Below, in pieces: positions 48,701 to 62,110 of a stretch of 64,000 nt of DNA (positions within the stretch are counted from its first letter, which is position 1; each line of letters starts with the position of its first letter). A model generated the notes under the pieces. That model was given only the letters and a program-made list of their open reading frames with translations, was not told the DNA's origin and did not search any database. The stretch is from Phylloscopus collybita (Eukaryota > Chordata > Aves > Passeriformes > Phylloscopidae), in assembly GCA_027886175.1 (NCBI GenBank), contig JAJNNQ010000027.1, forward strand, positions 3,300,001-3,364,000. Direction: 5' to 3'. A program made the translations under genes and the position numbers.

Positions 48701-51700
48701 CAGGGCTAGAAGCTGACAGCAGCTTCTGGACATTTCATATCAAAATTAATAACTGCTAGTTTTCTTAACATTTTCATCTTAGTCAAAGCTGACCTTGCTT
48801 CTCCCTGCGTTTTTGCCCTTGTTTGGTGTTTGAAGTCAGCACATACACGCTTGTGTAGACAGTCTGTTAAGGGAGAGGTTCTAATCTAGGCAAAATAAGA
48901 TCAAGTTTGCCTTCCTGCTGTTTGCAGTAAGTGCTGCTGAGCCCCACACGATTTATTGCCTGTCCTTAGGAGAACAATGCCTTCCTGGGAGGTTATGTGC
49001 TCTACTGCACAGGCTAGTTGTGACTGTAAAGGAAAGTTTTTCACTGCTGTGATCTTGGTTTTCACTTTTTTCAATAGTAATAATGATGATAGTGGGGTTC
49101 TGGAGGTCAGTGGCAGATCAGGTTTATGTTGTCTGCTGTCTTTCTTCCAGTTTCGTGCTTTAGCCCCGATGTATTACCGAGGGTCAGCAGCAGCCATCAT
49201 CGTGTATGACATCACAAAAGAGGTAAGCAACTTGTTCTTGACCCAGCACTGCAATTTCTGGGGTTTTTTATTTGTGTCATGAGCCAGTTCTGACTCTTAA
49301 TTTCTTAATTCCTTCCATCTTCTTTCTTTTTTTCTTTTCCCCACATTAGGAAACCTTCTCAACGTTAAAGAACTGGGTTAAAGAGCTTCGCCAGCACGGA
49401 CCTCCCAACATTGTTGTAGCTATTGCAGGAAATAAGTGTGATCTTAATGATGTCAGGTAAATAACTGCTGTCAGTTTTAAGGGTTTTCCTTAAGCCCTAG
49501 CATTAAATATTTTAAGATTTTAGAGCACCTGAAAGGTATAGAACAATTTAAGCTGTTCTGCTCTAGTGTTGTAGTTTCACAAGGGGCTTGAGGTGTTTCC
49601 GCTGTCAGAAGATGTGGTTAGTCTGCCCTTGGATGGTCTCACCCACTTCCTCCCCTGTGCTGATGTGAGTACACGTGTGACTGGGCACTAAGTGGGTCTG
49701 TAAAATGGATCCAGATTAAAACTAACCCTTAAAAAAAAAGGAAAACTGATCCAAGTATATTTATCTTTCTCACACCATGAACACTTGCTGGCATAACGGT
49801 ATGGGGATCGCAGGGTTAGGAACGAGCAGTTTACAGGGAGACAGGATTACCTTTTCTGGTGGCAGTGCCAAGTTACACAAACCTAAACTGCCTGTGAAAC
49901 TATAGTGTAATAGAAGCTGTTTACCTCACTTTACAAGAAGTGCCCCTGTCAGTCTGTAGCACCTCATTTTGTTAGGAAAAACACCAAGCTTGTTGGAAAG
50001 CATTGTGTAGGTTTTTCTGCCTTGCTTGTTCAGGTGCCTTCCTTCCCTGCTTAAATATTGGGGTGGAATTGGCTGTGGCCAAAATAGTTGCAGGGAGCGG
50101 GAAAAGCTCTTGAGAAACTTTATGAACAGCCAAACTTTCAGGAAGGCATGTACTAAAAACAAAAGAAGGCCTTTTTTATGGATGTCCTGATTAAATAAGT
50201 CAAAATTCAGAAAGGAGGTGTGTGTAAACTTCTTGGGTTTAGGTTTCACTGGAAAAGACACCACAGCTGGTGTCTCAAAGGAGACAGTTGGTAATATGTT
50301 TAAAGAACCACTGCAAAGGTGGCTCTGAGTATGGTTTTACAAATTGTGAATACTTAGAAGTTACCTAGTGAGCTCTAGTAAGTTTTATTAGAGGTAGCCT
50401 GTCTTTTGAAGGAAATACAGGGTAAAGTTATTTAGAACAGAATTCAATCTCACGTGCTCAGCTGGCATCATTAGTGTAAACATTGCTACTCAAGCTAATG
50501 AGGAAGATGTCTTGTACTTCAGTCAGAGGCAATATTGAAATCACTGCTCAAAGTCCATGCTCTTGATATCCTAAAGTCCCTCATTACTGAAAGTAGCTAG
50601 TGTGTTGTAGAAATTGTAGGTGAAGTGATGCAACATAAAGTCCAGACCTCCCTACAGCTACTGGGGTTGTGTTTTTCGTTTTGTTTAAGGAAAGATGCAA
50701 AATCATCAATTTGCCTACTTTGGGGTGCAGAATAACTTGTACACTTTTGTGTGCTCAGTATAAAAATATTCCTCTTATATGGCTGCATCTTCATGCAAAG
50801 TAAATGCTGTGCTGATGGCTTGTGCAGTGTTGGGAGATACTTTGGTTTTGCAAACAGTCATAAGAAATGCACAGGATCATTGGAAATAATGCTTTAGGGT
50901 CTTCTTAGGACATATAAAGCTGGTGGGGTGAATAACATATCTCAGAAGGATTGATTGCAGACCTAAGGTTAGAGCACTCCAGACAAAACCACTGCAATGT
51001 TGTCAGATGGATTAAGGCCTTGGGTAGTTCATGACGGTGCTCGTAGCTCAAGGCAGGGAGACAGCACAGAGTAAAGAATGAGCATCAGCTTCAGCATGAG
51101 GGAGCACTGTGATGCCAAACAGGTAAAATATTCATTATAGGAGACACTTAAAAACTTAATCTATCCCTTAAGGTTTTGAGTAATGGGGTTCTTTTGCATT
51201 TATGAATTTTTCTTTGCTTTTTTTGTGTTTTTTTTTTCCAGAGAAGTCATGGAAAAAGATGCTAAAGACTATGCAGATTCCATTCATGCAATATTTGTAG
51301 AGACAAGTGCGAAAAATGCAATAAACATTAATGAACTCTTTATAGAAATTAGTAAGTATATAAACAGTTAATGTACTTTCTTCTGCAAAAAGCTTGAGTA
51401 GAAATTTGATTTCTGTATTGCTTTTTTGTGCTATTTGGATGAAAATTTACAGACCTTATACTAAATTGATTACAATCTGACATGACTACAAACTGCAAAA
51501 TGAGTTGCATGAATTTCTGGTCAACTAATGACCTCTAAATATTCCTTCTAGAGGTTCTTAGCCTACTGTGATGCTGCTGGATAAATAGCAGGCAGGGTAC
51601 TCATGTCAGAAGTCAGTGTCATCTTACCATGTCCGTTATTGAATGTTCCAATTAGTACTTCCAAGGTTATGAAAGATCAAGGAAATGGCATGAGAAAGAT

Positions 51701-52790
51701 CCAGACTTCATACATCTGAGAAAAGCAATTAAGTTCTCACTCTTAGTGCTTGTACTTAGGCTAAAAAAGTGTATTTTTAAAAATACAAGAATACATAAAT
51801 GCCAGATTACTGCGTGGGGAATAGCAACTACTGCATGTAGATTTTCCTCAAGTATGTTTGTAGTACCTTGGGGGGTTTTTTATATTAAATTGCAAATCTT
51901 TTCTGTCCCATTTGTGGTGAGGACAACAATGATGCTTTTTATATGTGTGAATAAAAAGCAGTATTCCAAAGCGAATTCTATGTAATATTATTTGGAGGAT
52001 ATGTGTCAAGTAGCAGCACAAATGTGCAGGTGTGTCAGCTTGTTTGTGAAAAGAGAACTACAGAATCATCAGACTTAAGAAAAAAAATAGGGTCTATAGA
52101 AGCAGTTGAAAATATTGAAGCTGATGTAAAAAGTATGTGCTGTAGATTAGCTTCCTGATTTATTGACTTAATAGTTGCTCTCTAAAATTGATCTTGAATA
52201 AATTATGGGGGGGAAAAAAAAATCATAAATCCTTCTCAGAAGAGAATGCTCAACCAAGAGCAATCCATTTTAAAGACTGATGAGATGAGTAAAGCAGCTC
52301 TCTCTCTACAAGCACTCCTTTGTTAAGCCCAATGCAGGTGATCTGTGGAACTACAGGTCAAGATGGTTGTTCTCAAGCTATTCCAGATGGTATTGCATCC
52401 TGCAAAGTATTCTCCAAGTGCTTTTACAGCTCAGCTGTCCAGGTCTAGATGAGCCTGAAGTGCAACTGCTGCTAAATTGACTTCAAACTTTCTCTGCTGT
52501 CCTTTTGTGCAGCCGTCCCTCTTACAGACATAACACAGACTGTTGCTGCCATCCTGCTGGGCAGGAATGTCATCCCTAGTGACCTCTAGCTAATTGAAGG
52601 CACATTTTTGTATACAGGCCATGCACCGGATGCTTAGAACTGTTTTCAAGTGTAACATTTCCTATCAACTCCTTTTCCCTGCCTCCTTGTAGGTCGCAGA
52701 ATTCCATCCACTGACACCAACCCCGCATCCAGTGGGAAGGGCTTCAAACTCCGACGACAGCCATCGGTGACAAAGCGCAGCTGCTGCTGA
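39745..52790 (+). CDS. RAB22A: Ras-related GTPase RAB22A, 7 coding exons, 194 aa
   Basis: Exons: 39745-39780, 41619-41698, 45125-45206, 49151-49222, 49350-49456, 51242-51351, 52693-52790; total 585 bases, 194 codons plus TGA, the same length as human RAB22A. All GTPase motifs are visible: GDTGVGKS (12-19), switch I Thr37 in NPTIG, WDTAGQE (59-65, Gln64), NKCD (118-121), ETSAK (146-150) and a C-terminal Cys-Cys (193-194) for double prenylation. SIVWRF, SFDPNINPTIG and the tail KGFKLRRQPS distinguish it from RAB31, its closest paralogue. Known role: Rab5-subfamily GTPase on early endosomes, in endosome sorting and recycling. Divergent neighbour PPP4R1L shares its promoter. The first intron follows a tiny 12-codon exon that ends inside the P-loop. 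Confidence 0.98.
39781..41618 (+). other. RAB22A: RAB22A intron 1
   Basis: Its first 350 bases are still CpG-island sequence with the minisatellite; the remainder is AT-rich with no supported exon. Confidence 0.7.
39835..39982. repeat. Degenerate minisatellite of about 42 bp in RAB22A intron 1
   Basis: Three full units and a part of a fourth. Each unit has a GCTCTG-type head, GATGGCGGAGAGC or similar, CTTCTGTCAGAG, and CTGGAGA. It starts 55 bases after the RAB22A first donor, inside the CpG island. Confidence 0.8.
41699..45124 (+). other. RAB22A: RAB22A intron 2
   Basis: No other gene seen. Contains a 22-base T run (42343-42364) and a TTAATAA-type low-complexity patch (about 42838-42888). 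Confidence 0.7.
45207..49150 (+). other. RAB22A: RAB22A intron 3
   Basis: The largest RAB22A intron, about 3.9 kb. AT-rich, with no supported exon, RNA gene or recognised mobile element. Confidence 0.65.
49457..52692 (+). other. RAB22A: RAB22A introns 5 and 6 (flanking exon 6)
   Basis: Two introns, 49457-51241 and 51352-52692, with no further gene. If intron 6 were retained, the frame would end 18 bases after the exon (at 51371), giving a Rab without the Cys-Cys tail. Confidence 0.65.
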
Positions 52791-55129
52791 CTGACCCCTT
52801 CGAGAATCAAACTTGTTTATACAGTAGGTGGTCTTGGAAGTTAATAGTTCACCTTGGGTTTATATTATCAGTCTTAGATCCTTATCTGCTGGTGTTCATA
52901 CACCCGAGGTCCCCCCCAAGAAGGGACCGGCTCTTCTGACACCCGTACGCGCGCAGCAAAGACTGCAGTCGTCAGGGCAGCCTGCTGCCTCCCACAGCCT
53001 GCAGTGTCTCTTGCATTCAAAGGGAATCCATCATCACTTTTTTTTTTTGGCCTTGCTTGATTGGAAGGTGACTACGTGGATGGTAGAACTGAAATGTTTT
53101 CATGGTTTTGTAATCAAGGTTTCGGGAGGTGTTGTTTTTTTGTTTTTTTTTGTAAAAAGGGAAATGAGCACTTTCGTGGGAGATTGGATTAGGAGGGGTC
53201 TGGAAGTTAGATGTCGTTTCTTCCTTTTCTTCAGTGAGCCTTATTTTAAATTTTGGTGTAGCTATGATGGGACAGCTGATGTGAGATGGCTACAGAATAA
53301 GCCACTGAAGACAAAGAGTAGGTAAATCAGTCCATCCAGTCCCCAAATCCCATTTGCACTTTTTATTTAAGGATGATCTGCGCTGGGGGTGGGGACACAA
53401 GCAACAGATCTTAAACCACAGACAATCTTCTTTTTCATGCTGACTGTAATCACTTTAAGGCAAACTGGTATGCTTATAGGCATATTTTTGTTGTTGGAGG
53501 TTTTTTTGATATTAAGATGTTGGTTGAAGAAAATTACTTGTAGATCTGACTTAAGTGGTTACTGACTAAAAAGAGATGCTGTAAACAGATGCTGCCAGTG
53601 GTTCTGATAAGACCTACAAGTTTTTGGGGGAAGTTTTTAATTGCTTGGCATGTGTAAACTCTTCATATTATATTTATGAGACCAGTGTTTAAAGTGCTAT
53701 AAATTATGTAAAAACAGTAAAAAATAATACACTCCTTCCATTCCACACCTAGGGATAAGCTCTTGGGGAATCTCCATCAGGGTTTTTTTTTCCTGTATTT
53801 TAGGTATTGTCACTGTGAGTTCATCCAGAGGCAGATGAAATTCTTTCTCTTTCAAAGACATTTGAAAGGGCCAATAGAAAATCCTGTTGGGGCAGCATGA
53901 GGCCTGTCTGTTGATCATCTGGGGTGCACCCAGTCTTTCCTATTTTTGGGCACAAAAATACACATAGGAAGTAACCTTAAGACATGGGGTAATGTAGATC
54001 ATTACCTCTCTGTTCCTGGGATTTTTCATCTGTAAGGGTTTTTAGCAAATCAGTGTTTAGCTTATTCTGTATGGGTTTTAGTAGGCTTTCAATTAAACTA
54101 TAGGTTGACCATATCTGTTTGTGCTATTTTATTTATTTTTACTTTTTGTTTCTTACCAGCACTAGTGAAAAACTTTAATACCTTTGAAGAAAAAGAGCTT
54201 AATAGACTTGGAGTATATACTAAAATATGTTGGTTGGCTTTAGTATCAAACTGAGGTCATGATGATGCTTATTCTTTTTTTTTATCTGGTTTTCCATCAT
54301 CTCAAGTATTTTCTCTGAAGGAAATGTAGGAAAATTTGTAAGAAGTGAAAGGACTTGTACTTCAGATTCATTTGTGTTATGAAAATTCTTGCAGAGCTGG
54401 AGCAAAACAGGCAAACTGGTACAGTGAGGTTTCTGGACGGGTCAGTGAGTTTAATGATATTTGGTGACTACATTTTTGTCACACCTTTTCCTTACCCTGC
54501 CTGCATTGCCAATTCTGCCTTCTCTGCCATTGTCCTGCAGGCTACATGCTCCTAGAGAGCCCCAGAAATCCAGCTTCATGGGTGTACACCCTACTCTTTC
54601 TGCAGTTCTGATCTTGAATTACTGCAGGTAATGTGTAATAGCCAGCGTTCCAGATTGTCCAAACTACCAACCCTGGAGCCAGGCTGCTTCTTAATACTGG
54701 CTTATTTAAAAAGACAGACAGTTAATGTAAGTTCTTCTGAGTCCAGATAAGTGTTTATTGATCACTGGCCCTGCTGAAAGCTGGAATGCAATCTTCCCTG
54801 CATGAGATGCACATGCTCATTGTTTCCTTTTTGGTGGAGAAAAATGGTTTTTTTTGTATTAATAATTTGTTAGCTCAGCTGCTTTGATCTTGCACTAGGC
54901 TTGCTGGAATTGATTATATTTTGTCCTAACATAGCTTCTCTACTTGGAGATACATTGTTATTGGAAGTGCTGATTATCAGCCATTCCAGCTAAATTTTTA
55001 ATTTTTTTTTCCTGTTAAGAAGTTGTTAAAAAAGCTCAGGATTAAAGTTTTATTCCACCGTGTCTTTCTGTCTAGTGAGTGGAGCTCATCAGAGAGACTC
55101 AACTTTCAGATACTGTCAAAGGGAATTAC

Positions 55130-55232
55130 ACAATCTCAGAATGGTTCAGGTTGGAAGGGACCACAGTGGGTCATCTGGTTCAACCTCCCTGCTCAAGCAG
55201 GGTCATCCCAGAGCACATTGCACAGATTAATT
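55130..55232 (-). mobile_element. CR1 LINE 3' fragment, minus orientation
   Basis: Reads AGAATGGTTCAGGTTGGAAG, GGACC, a TCATCTGGTTCAACCTCC block, then TCATCCCAGAGCACATTGCA. This is the typical reverse complement of the 3' tail of chicken-repeat-1 retroposons, which are abundant in birds. It is short and diverged, so it is an old 5'-truncated copy. It lies in the presumed RAB22A 3' UTR. Confidence 0.85.
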
Positions 55233-58200
55233 TCTGCAGAACAAGTTTGAAAGGGCAAAGTGTCATGTATGTAAAAATGTAACAAGGTGTATATCATTGA
55301 TCCTGAGCATTTTTAGCTGAAAAAATATGAATATTGCAACTTCTAAATACCACCAGTTCTCTCTCATGAAAGTTAAAGAATTGAGCAAAAATATAATTTG
55401 ATAAATATTTCATTCTTAAGCTTTGGAGCAACTTGAATGTGCTCTCCAGGTTTTGGAAGGTGTTTTCATCTGATCCTCCATTAAAAGAATCACTTAGCTG
55501 ACTTGCCAGGTTCTCAATCTGTGCTGTTGGTAGTTTTGTAGATTATTTTATATACATGCTGAAAACTGGCATATCAAGTACCCAAGTGGGTGAAATTTGG
55601 AAGCTGACATTTAGTAGCATATAGTAATCATACTGCTGAAAAATGTTATAGGTGCTTTGAAAAGTTCTAAGACAATTCTAACAACTTTTGCTGTTGCCAT
55701 ATGAAGGTAAAGACTTTGTTTTAGGTCCAGCAAATCACTGCACTTCAGATCCCTGCTGACATCAGTGAGACCCTTTCTTTAGGTGCTGCAGGATCAGAGA
55801 GTTAATGGTTTAGAGGGATGTTTTATACAGACTGGAGTCTTTGATGTGTTGCTTTACATTGAATGCTACCAGCCTGCTCAAGAAGGATTATTTACTTGCT
55901 TGGGAAGAGGGTAAGAGGAGAAGAGACAGGACCTACTTATTGATTTGGAAGTCTAATCCTTTAACCTGGTTGAGGGAGAACTACATTCTTGGTTAAAGCT
56001 TCGTTTTAATTATCAGAAAGTAATTCACAGTGATAATCTTGAATGGCTTAAAAGTTGGCTTCAGCAAGATTTTTTTGTTACACTGTTAAGCTTTAAATTA
56101 TTCCTTCACATTAGTGTTTAGTTCCAGTATAACACATTATTAGTTGGAAAAGGAAGCTTTAGCAGTGATGTTTGAATTACTTGCTTGTGAAACAGTCTTT
56201 AGTGTGTGTTAAGGATGGTGTAGGCTATTTGTGGTGTGCTGTGTCAGCAATCTGCACAGGAAAGGATGATTTACAGGACAGAAGCTGTCAGAACAGTGGA
56301 GCTGCTCACCCTGGAGTGAACTTCACTCAGTAGCAATAGCTACAGACAAGCAGGGCAAAATTATCTCCAACATGAGGAGAACCTGCATAATTCACTGGCT
56401 TCAACTTCTACCCTGCCTGCTCATTTGGTAAAAAGGCTTCATGTGTCTCTCCTGAATACTTTCAGCCTCTAAAAATGGCTTTTTGGCTCATAGTTGAGAG
56501 AAAAGGACAAACTTTCTTAACTTTCCTAGCAGGAAGGCATTGTACAGCCACCTGAGATGGTTTGTACATTACAAGTCAGTTACTCAAAGCAGGAGAATTG
56601 TATACTTTGAATTAAGTCTCTAAAAATCTGCAAAAAACTCCCTATAGAAAACTGTTGATGTTTTATGTTCAGATCCCATCTCTGGTAATAGATCACAGCC
56701 TTGTGATGGTAGGTGACAGAAGATTTACAGAAATATGATGATGGTGTGAATTACCAATGTAAGATGGCAATGCAGGTTCTAGTATTAAAATAGTCATGTT
56801 AGCTTTCCTTTGAGTCATACGGCTCCAGCTTCTCAAAAGGAATATGCTTGAAAATACATATTTGTATATCATACAAAAATTCAGGTGCCAAAACATAAAA
56901 TTATTTAGGCCTTCTGATACTGATGTTTGTTTCTGAAAAATCCCTTCTGATATTCTGGAGGTCTCAAAAGTCTGAATGCAAACCACTTCTTGCTCAGCTA
57001 CAGTCAAAAATGCAGGACTTGGGGAAAAAAATCTAACAAGTATTACCAGACTTTATCCCTGAAGTGTCACAGATAACAGATCTTTCAAGGGATATAAGAC
57101 TATCCTGAAATCCAAGAATACTGATGAGATTAGCCTCTGACATGTCAAAATATTCCTAGGGTCAGCTTTTTCCTCCTTCCCCCCTCCACTTCCTCCCACC
57201 CCACCCAACCCTGAATTTTTAACATAGTGTTGTCAGTGTACATGCTATAAAGAGCTATCCAGAAATACTTAGAGAAGTTCTGATGGCTGAGAGTTACTTG
57301 ATGCTCCTTATTTTACATGAAGAATCGAGGTAGTAGGGTGACTTTTCTCAGTCTACAATAGAGATGATTTAGAAGAGACAATTTTTCTGTTCCTATTACA
57401 TCAACCTGCAAATTGATGTTCCTAAATTTTTGCTTAAACACTAACTAGAAATTTTCTTTAAGGATCTAATTACCTTTGTAAAATTTTTCTTTTAAGAAGG
57501 CTGGGGTTTGCTTTGCTTGGTTTCTGTTGATGTTGTCACATACATATTATTGAACAAACCAACTTTTTCAAATGTTGAAGGACACAGACCACTCTTCTGT
57601 CATGCTCTTCATCACTTGTGAGTGTGATACTCCATCCAGTTGTTGCACTTGAATATTCTGTAACTCTGACACCTTGATAAATTCACTGCTACTATCTTGC
57701 CTCACTTTTAATCATGTTACAGTATGTATTTCCTATTAAATCCATTATGTTTTCTTGGCAATTTGTTCTTTGTTTCCTTATGGGATTTAGACAACAATAG
57801 GTGGTGAGTGTCTTTTTTGCCACAAAGTTTTAGAAGTATCTGTCACAGCAGCAAATATTTGTAAGCAAAATGATAATTCATTAGCACAGCCTTATGAAAC
57901 TGTTACAACAGCTGAGACCTATGCCATGACTGTATTTTACCACATAATGAAGGCTAAAAGCACATTCACCTGGAAGAGCAAGCTATTGTAAGCCTCTAGT
58001 CCACTCTTCTGTATTTTAACTTCCTTTTACTTCCTCTTTCTGAAATTGTGTATCCAACACTGACACTGTGATGGTGAATTAATTGATTCAAGGCACAGAG
58101 ATGGATTGCATTTCTGTAGCTAAGATGCTTAAGACTTCCTGGCAATCTCCCCACTTGTACCCCCCACACTGAGGACAATGAAGGAGAAAAAAAAGGGTTT

Positions 58201-58739
58201 TTTTTTCTGAATGAGAAACTGCATTTGTGTGTTCAGGCCACAAAAATAACCTGATATGCATAGAGCTCTTGCAGTGTAGTAAATGTTTGCCTGTAAAATG
58301 TGTGAAGGTTAACCTTTGTATCAGCAATTCTTGTCACTCATAACAACATTCTGCCTTTTCATTCTAGGATGGGGTTAACCTGTTACAAGGGTTGAAAGGT
58401 CTGTGCCTTCTTACTATGTTCTCTCTTACTAAAACAAACGTCAGCCGCTCCAAGTTACAGAGCATTTGCAGCACTGTAAACTGCACAAATCTCCAACCAT
58501 TGCTTCACTGCATGAAGTGTAGTCAGATTACTAGTGATGAAATATTGTAGTGATGAATTCCCAAGCTTATGAATGTTTTGAGACTTTTTTTTTTTTTAAA
58601 GTCTTCTCTTGGGCTGGTCCTGAGAGCGTGTACAGGTTTGTCTGTATTGTTGGTTTGTAGATGCTAATGAGGAAAACCAGGCTTTTGTTCTCTCCTTTTT
58701 GTTTGAATTGTTACACTCCCATATAGTGCATAGAATGCA

Positions 58740-58802
58740 AATAAAGAAATGTTGATTTGACATAATGTAAACAGCCTTTTCAGCCTAAGCATTCATAATA
58801 AA
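58740..58802 (+). terminator. RAB22A: Candidate RAB22A poly(A) signals
   Basis: AATAAA at 58740-58745 and again at 58797-58802. Two signals this close at the end of an open UTR-like tract suggest the distal end of the transcript. Confidence 0.5.
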
Positions 58803-58859
58803 CTTTTATAGTGTAATAACATGCTAAATCACTACCAGTCTGATGTATTGTGCAAAAAA

Positions 58860-61800
58860 AAAAAAAAAGGTGTAAACATTTTATTAATAAAAAGCTTTGT
58901 TTATAAATATGCTGGCTTGTTTATAAATGCTTCCAAAATTCTCCACATCCTAAACAACAGTCTCTATAGCAATATAATTATAGAAGAGGAATGTAAGCAA
59001 TAGCTTACATGGACAAATGACTGGAATAGCTGTTTTCCAGAAGTCCTGACTACTGGTGTTCAGAAACAGGAGCTTTTCCCTGGTTTATGTACACACAGAC
59101 AAAGGCAGAAGATCTTGTGCAAAGAAGGGATGGGGGGAAACAGCAGAGAGAATGCAGCTTTTGTGTAACACTTCCTTTCTTTGCAGCACCATGTCTGAGA
59201 AACTGCAGGCCACACACAGTCTTGTCAAGCAGGGCCAGGCCTTACAAATTCTGTCAGGGCCAAGTCATTTAATATATTGCTTTTACCTTAGACTGCATGA
59301 AATGCACAATTTTCATCTGCTTAGGCCAGGTTTCTGTCAATCAAAACCCCAGAGTGCTTTTAATATCTGCATAGTGTCGTGGGGCCTGTTGTGCTGGGAA
59401 GGGATCTTCTCTTGTCTGTTATACAGCCAGCTGGTTGGTAGCTGGCTTTTTTTAAACCAATGCTCTGTTGCTTTTGTAGTTCCCAAAAATATGGATTTGG
59501 CTGCAGTTAACTTGCTTGTCTTACATGATGCTTAAAAGATGTGGTTTGGTTGCTTCAGTCTGTGGTGCACATCTGACATGTTGAGTTAATAGCAGCCTTC
59601 AAAAGCTAAATAAACAAAGTCCTGCTTCTGACCTGCTGTTTCACATGAAAAGGTTGGATACAAGTTTTTATTAAGCAAGTGGCTGCAGTTCCTATGCAGG
59701 AAACCCACACTGTGTCTTCTTTTGTTTAACAGAGACCTGGAATAATTTAAATTTCTTGTTACCTGCAATTTTGAAGTTATGCTCTTAGATGTGAGCAAAT
59801 TGCTTTTGAGTAGTGTCAGATGTGTTTGTCTAAGATGGCATGACTGCACATCAGGGAGGGCATAAGAAGGGTAGACACAAGGAATATGCTGGAATAGAGA
59901 GAAAAAGACATTTGCATATGTTTGCATAGGGAATCTGGGAACTAAATGCAAACCACCTGGTTTGCACACGCACAATGAGAATGTTTCACTTGGATCAAGT
60001 CTTTCATGGCCTCTAAGGTAGAAGGTTTGCAGGTGATGAACACGTTCTTTAAAATTGTTTCAGTGCAAAGCTTTCAGGTGCTGTCCAGCATTTCCCTGTA
60101 GTGTTCATCCAATTTTCTCCTGTTAATCATAAACCCACATAGGCTACAAGTTGCCTTTTAGTCTTGTGACTGAATTGTTCCCCAGTGAGGGCTGTCTCTG
60201 GATCAGGGATGGTGGCCTCCATTTCAGTGAATCTGACCTGCACAACATTAAATGTACACGCATATATTTACATGCAACAAAAAAACCTGACAACCTACAT
60301 TCATCAGACTTCATAAATTTTCAATTTAAACAATGCTGTGCTTTATAAAACCTTCAGCCTGGATGAAAACCTGGGCGAGTCCTCCAAATACAAACAGGTA
60401 AGTTCAGAGCTGCCAATTAGGGCAAGGCAATACATCTTGGCAAATCCTCTAAGAGGTGGATCATCAAACGCTTCAGGGGGTTCTTTGTACTTCTTTCAGG
60501 AAAAGCAGAACTCGGAAAGGTCTGGGCAGCAACATTTAATGGTTGTTTACTTTAGGGTTTTTATTATGCATGACTATATGCTGTGTAAAGCTTTCTCTCT
60601 TACTCCTGGCCGATCGGTTGCATTTAACTTACTGATACGTATAAAGCTTGGTTTTTCTATTAATTACTGGTCCAAGAATGCCTGGCTTACAGAGAGAATC
60701 TGTTTATAAAATAAAACTTAAGAGATTAGGTAAAAGAAGGTAACTTTCCCACAGTACCAGCCATGAAAGCTGCAAAGTATGAGTGAACTCAGTTCTGTGC
60801 TGACTTGGGATCTAAAATGTTATAACATAACCTGTAGTTTAGGCTAAAAATTACCCTCCCCCCCCCCCCCCCCCAAAGGAGCAAAAATAATAAGACCATG
60901 CAAATCTAGTTTCCTGGAAAAAAAATGCACCCCTTTATGATGTTATGTGACCATTCTTGCTCCAAAAGAAAAGTTTAAGGAACAAGAGCAGTATTTGCAT
61001 GTATTGCCCTGCAGTGCTGAAGTTTTAAAAATATCAGCCCCCCTGTCCTGGCTGGAAGGAGTTGGCAGGTTTCATTTCTATCATGCAAAACTAAGAGTTT
61101 TGTACTAAATACAGGTATGGGTTTGCTTTGTTTTGGCATGGAATGAAAGACGACTGAGAACAAAAAGGACGAAATAGGATGCGAAGTGGTAAAGCACATG
61201 AGCAGAAAAACAGGGATTGTGGTGGAGAGGAGCAGCTGAAGGTGTGCTACAAACACTGCAGATGTGCTCAGAGCAGTGACTGCCACTGTCCTGCTTAGGG
61301 GTGTTAATTTTAACATACACATCACTCATTTGACGTTGCTCTTAGTGCCAGAAAGGAGAACACTCTGGTTGTAATTCTAGATATTTTTAGCTACCTTATG
61401 CATTTTTGGCATTTATTACTCAAATAACATGATACAAAAAAAAAAATTGTGTGAGGGGAAGGTGCACTCCATCATGTTGATTATCTGGTGTGAAAAAAAA
61501 AAATTTCACAACATTTTAACATTTTTATTCACCTCTCACATCTTTGCTCATTAGGCCTGCCTACGACCAAACATAACCATGTGTTTTGAGTTGCTGTTCT
61601 TTGGAAGCTTTTTATTTCTGCAAATGGCATCTCCTCCTGAAGTCTTGTATGTATAAAGTCCAGTATGTATAAAGTCCAATGAATACTTTCTAGTGTACAT
61701 AAATTACCAGTTCTTAAGACCAGCATGTTTCTGCTGGTAACAGGAGCATCCCCAAACTCCTGCTTCTGACAGGTTACAGCAGTGCTTTATAAATTCTTAG

Positions 61801-61960
61801 GTACTTTTCAAATGTTTAAAACAACTTGAGGAGAGAACGGAGCAAAAAGCATAGTGTTGCTGTAATTACACTGGCCTAGGGCTATCAATAAAGCAGCACT
61901 TTATATTAAACCATGCTGTAAATTTAAAAAAAAATAAAAATGTTTTAAACCATTGGAGTA
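58860..61960. other. Intergenic sequence between RAB22A and VAPB
   Basis: No supported exon on either strand. Contains a 17-base C run (60858-60874) and a 16-bp tandem duplication at 61647-61678. Open frames here lack splice sites or similarity. Confidence 0.55.
61647..61678. repeat. 16-bp perfect tandem duplication
   Basis: GTATGTATAAAGTCCA occurs twice, back to back. Confidence 0.9.
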
Positions 61961-61966
61961 AAAGCC

Positions 61967-62110
61967 AACCAACCCAAACTAAACACAAACAAAAAATCCA
62001 CAAAACACAACCACCACAAACCACCCCAAAACAAACACAAAAACCCCAAAGAGCAACCCAAAACTTTGGTTACTGTAAAGAAAGCGGGGGGGGGGGGGGG
62101 GGGGGGGGGG
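61967..62110. repeat. A/C-only tract followed by a 25-base G run
   Basis: About 95 bases almost free of G and T (CCAACC, AAACACAAAC and similar words), then about 20 mixed bases, then an uninterrupted run of 25 G at 62086-62110. The G run length may be unreliable in an assembly. Confidence 0.85.

Larger units (their letters stand above)
52791..58820 (+). other. RAB22A: Probable long 3' UTR of RAB22A
   Basis: About 6 kb of AT-rich, non-coding sequence follows the stop. Canonical AATAAA signals close it at 58740-58745 and 58797-58802. Human RAB22A is known for a long 3' UTR, which supports this reading, but earlier cleavage is possible. Confidence 0.55.

Noticed and set aside
52828..53325. 165-codon plus-strand frame after the RAB22A stop
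   Set aside because: Low-complexity Phe-rich translation in the 3' UTR without conservation signs that I can see.
59056..59535. 159-codon plus-strand frame between RAB22A and VAPB
   Set aside because: No family recognised, no clear splice or promoter context, and chance frames of this size occur in such sequence.
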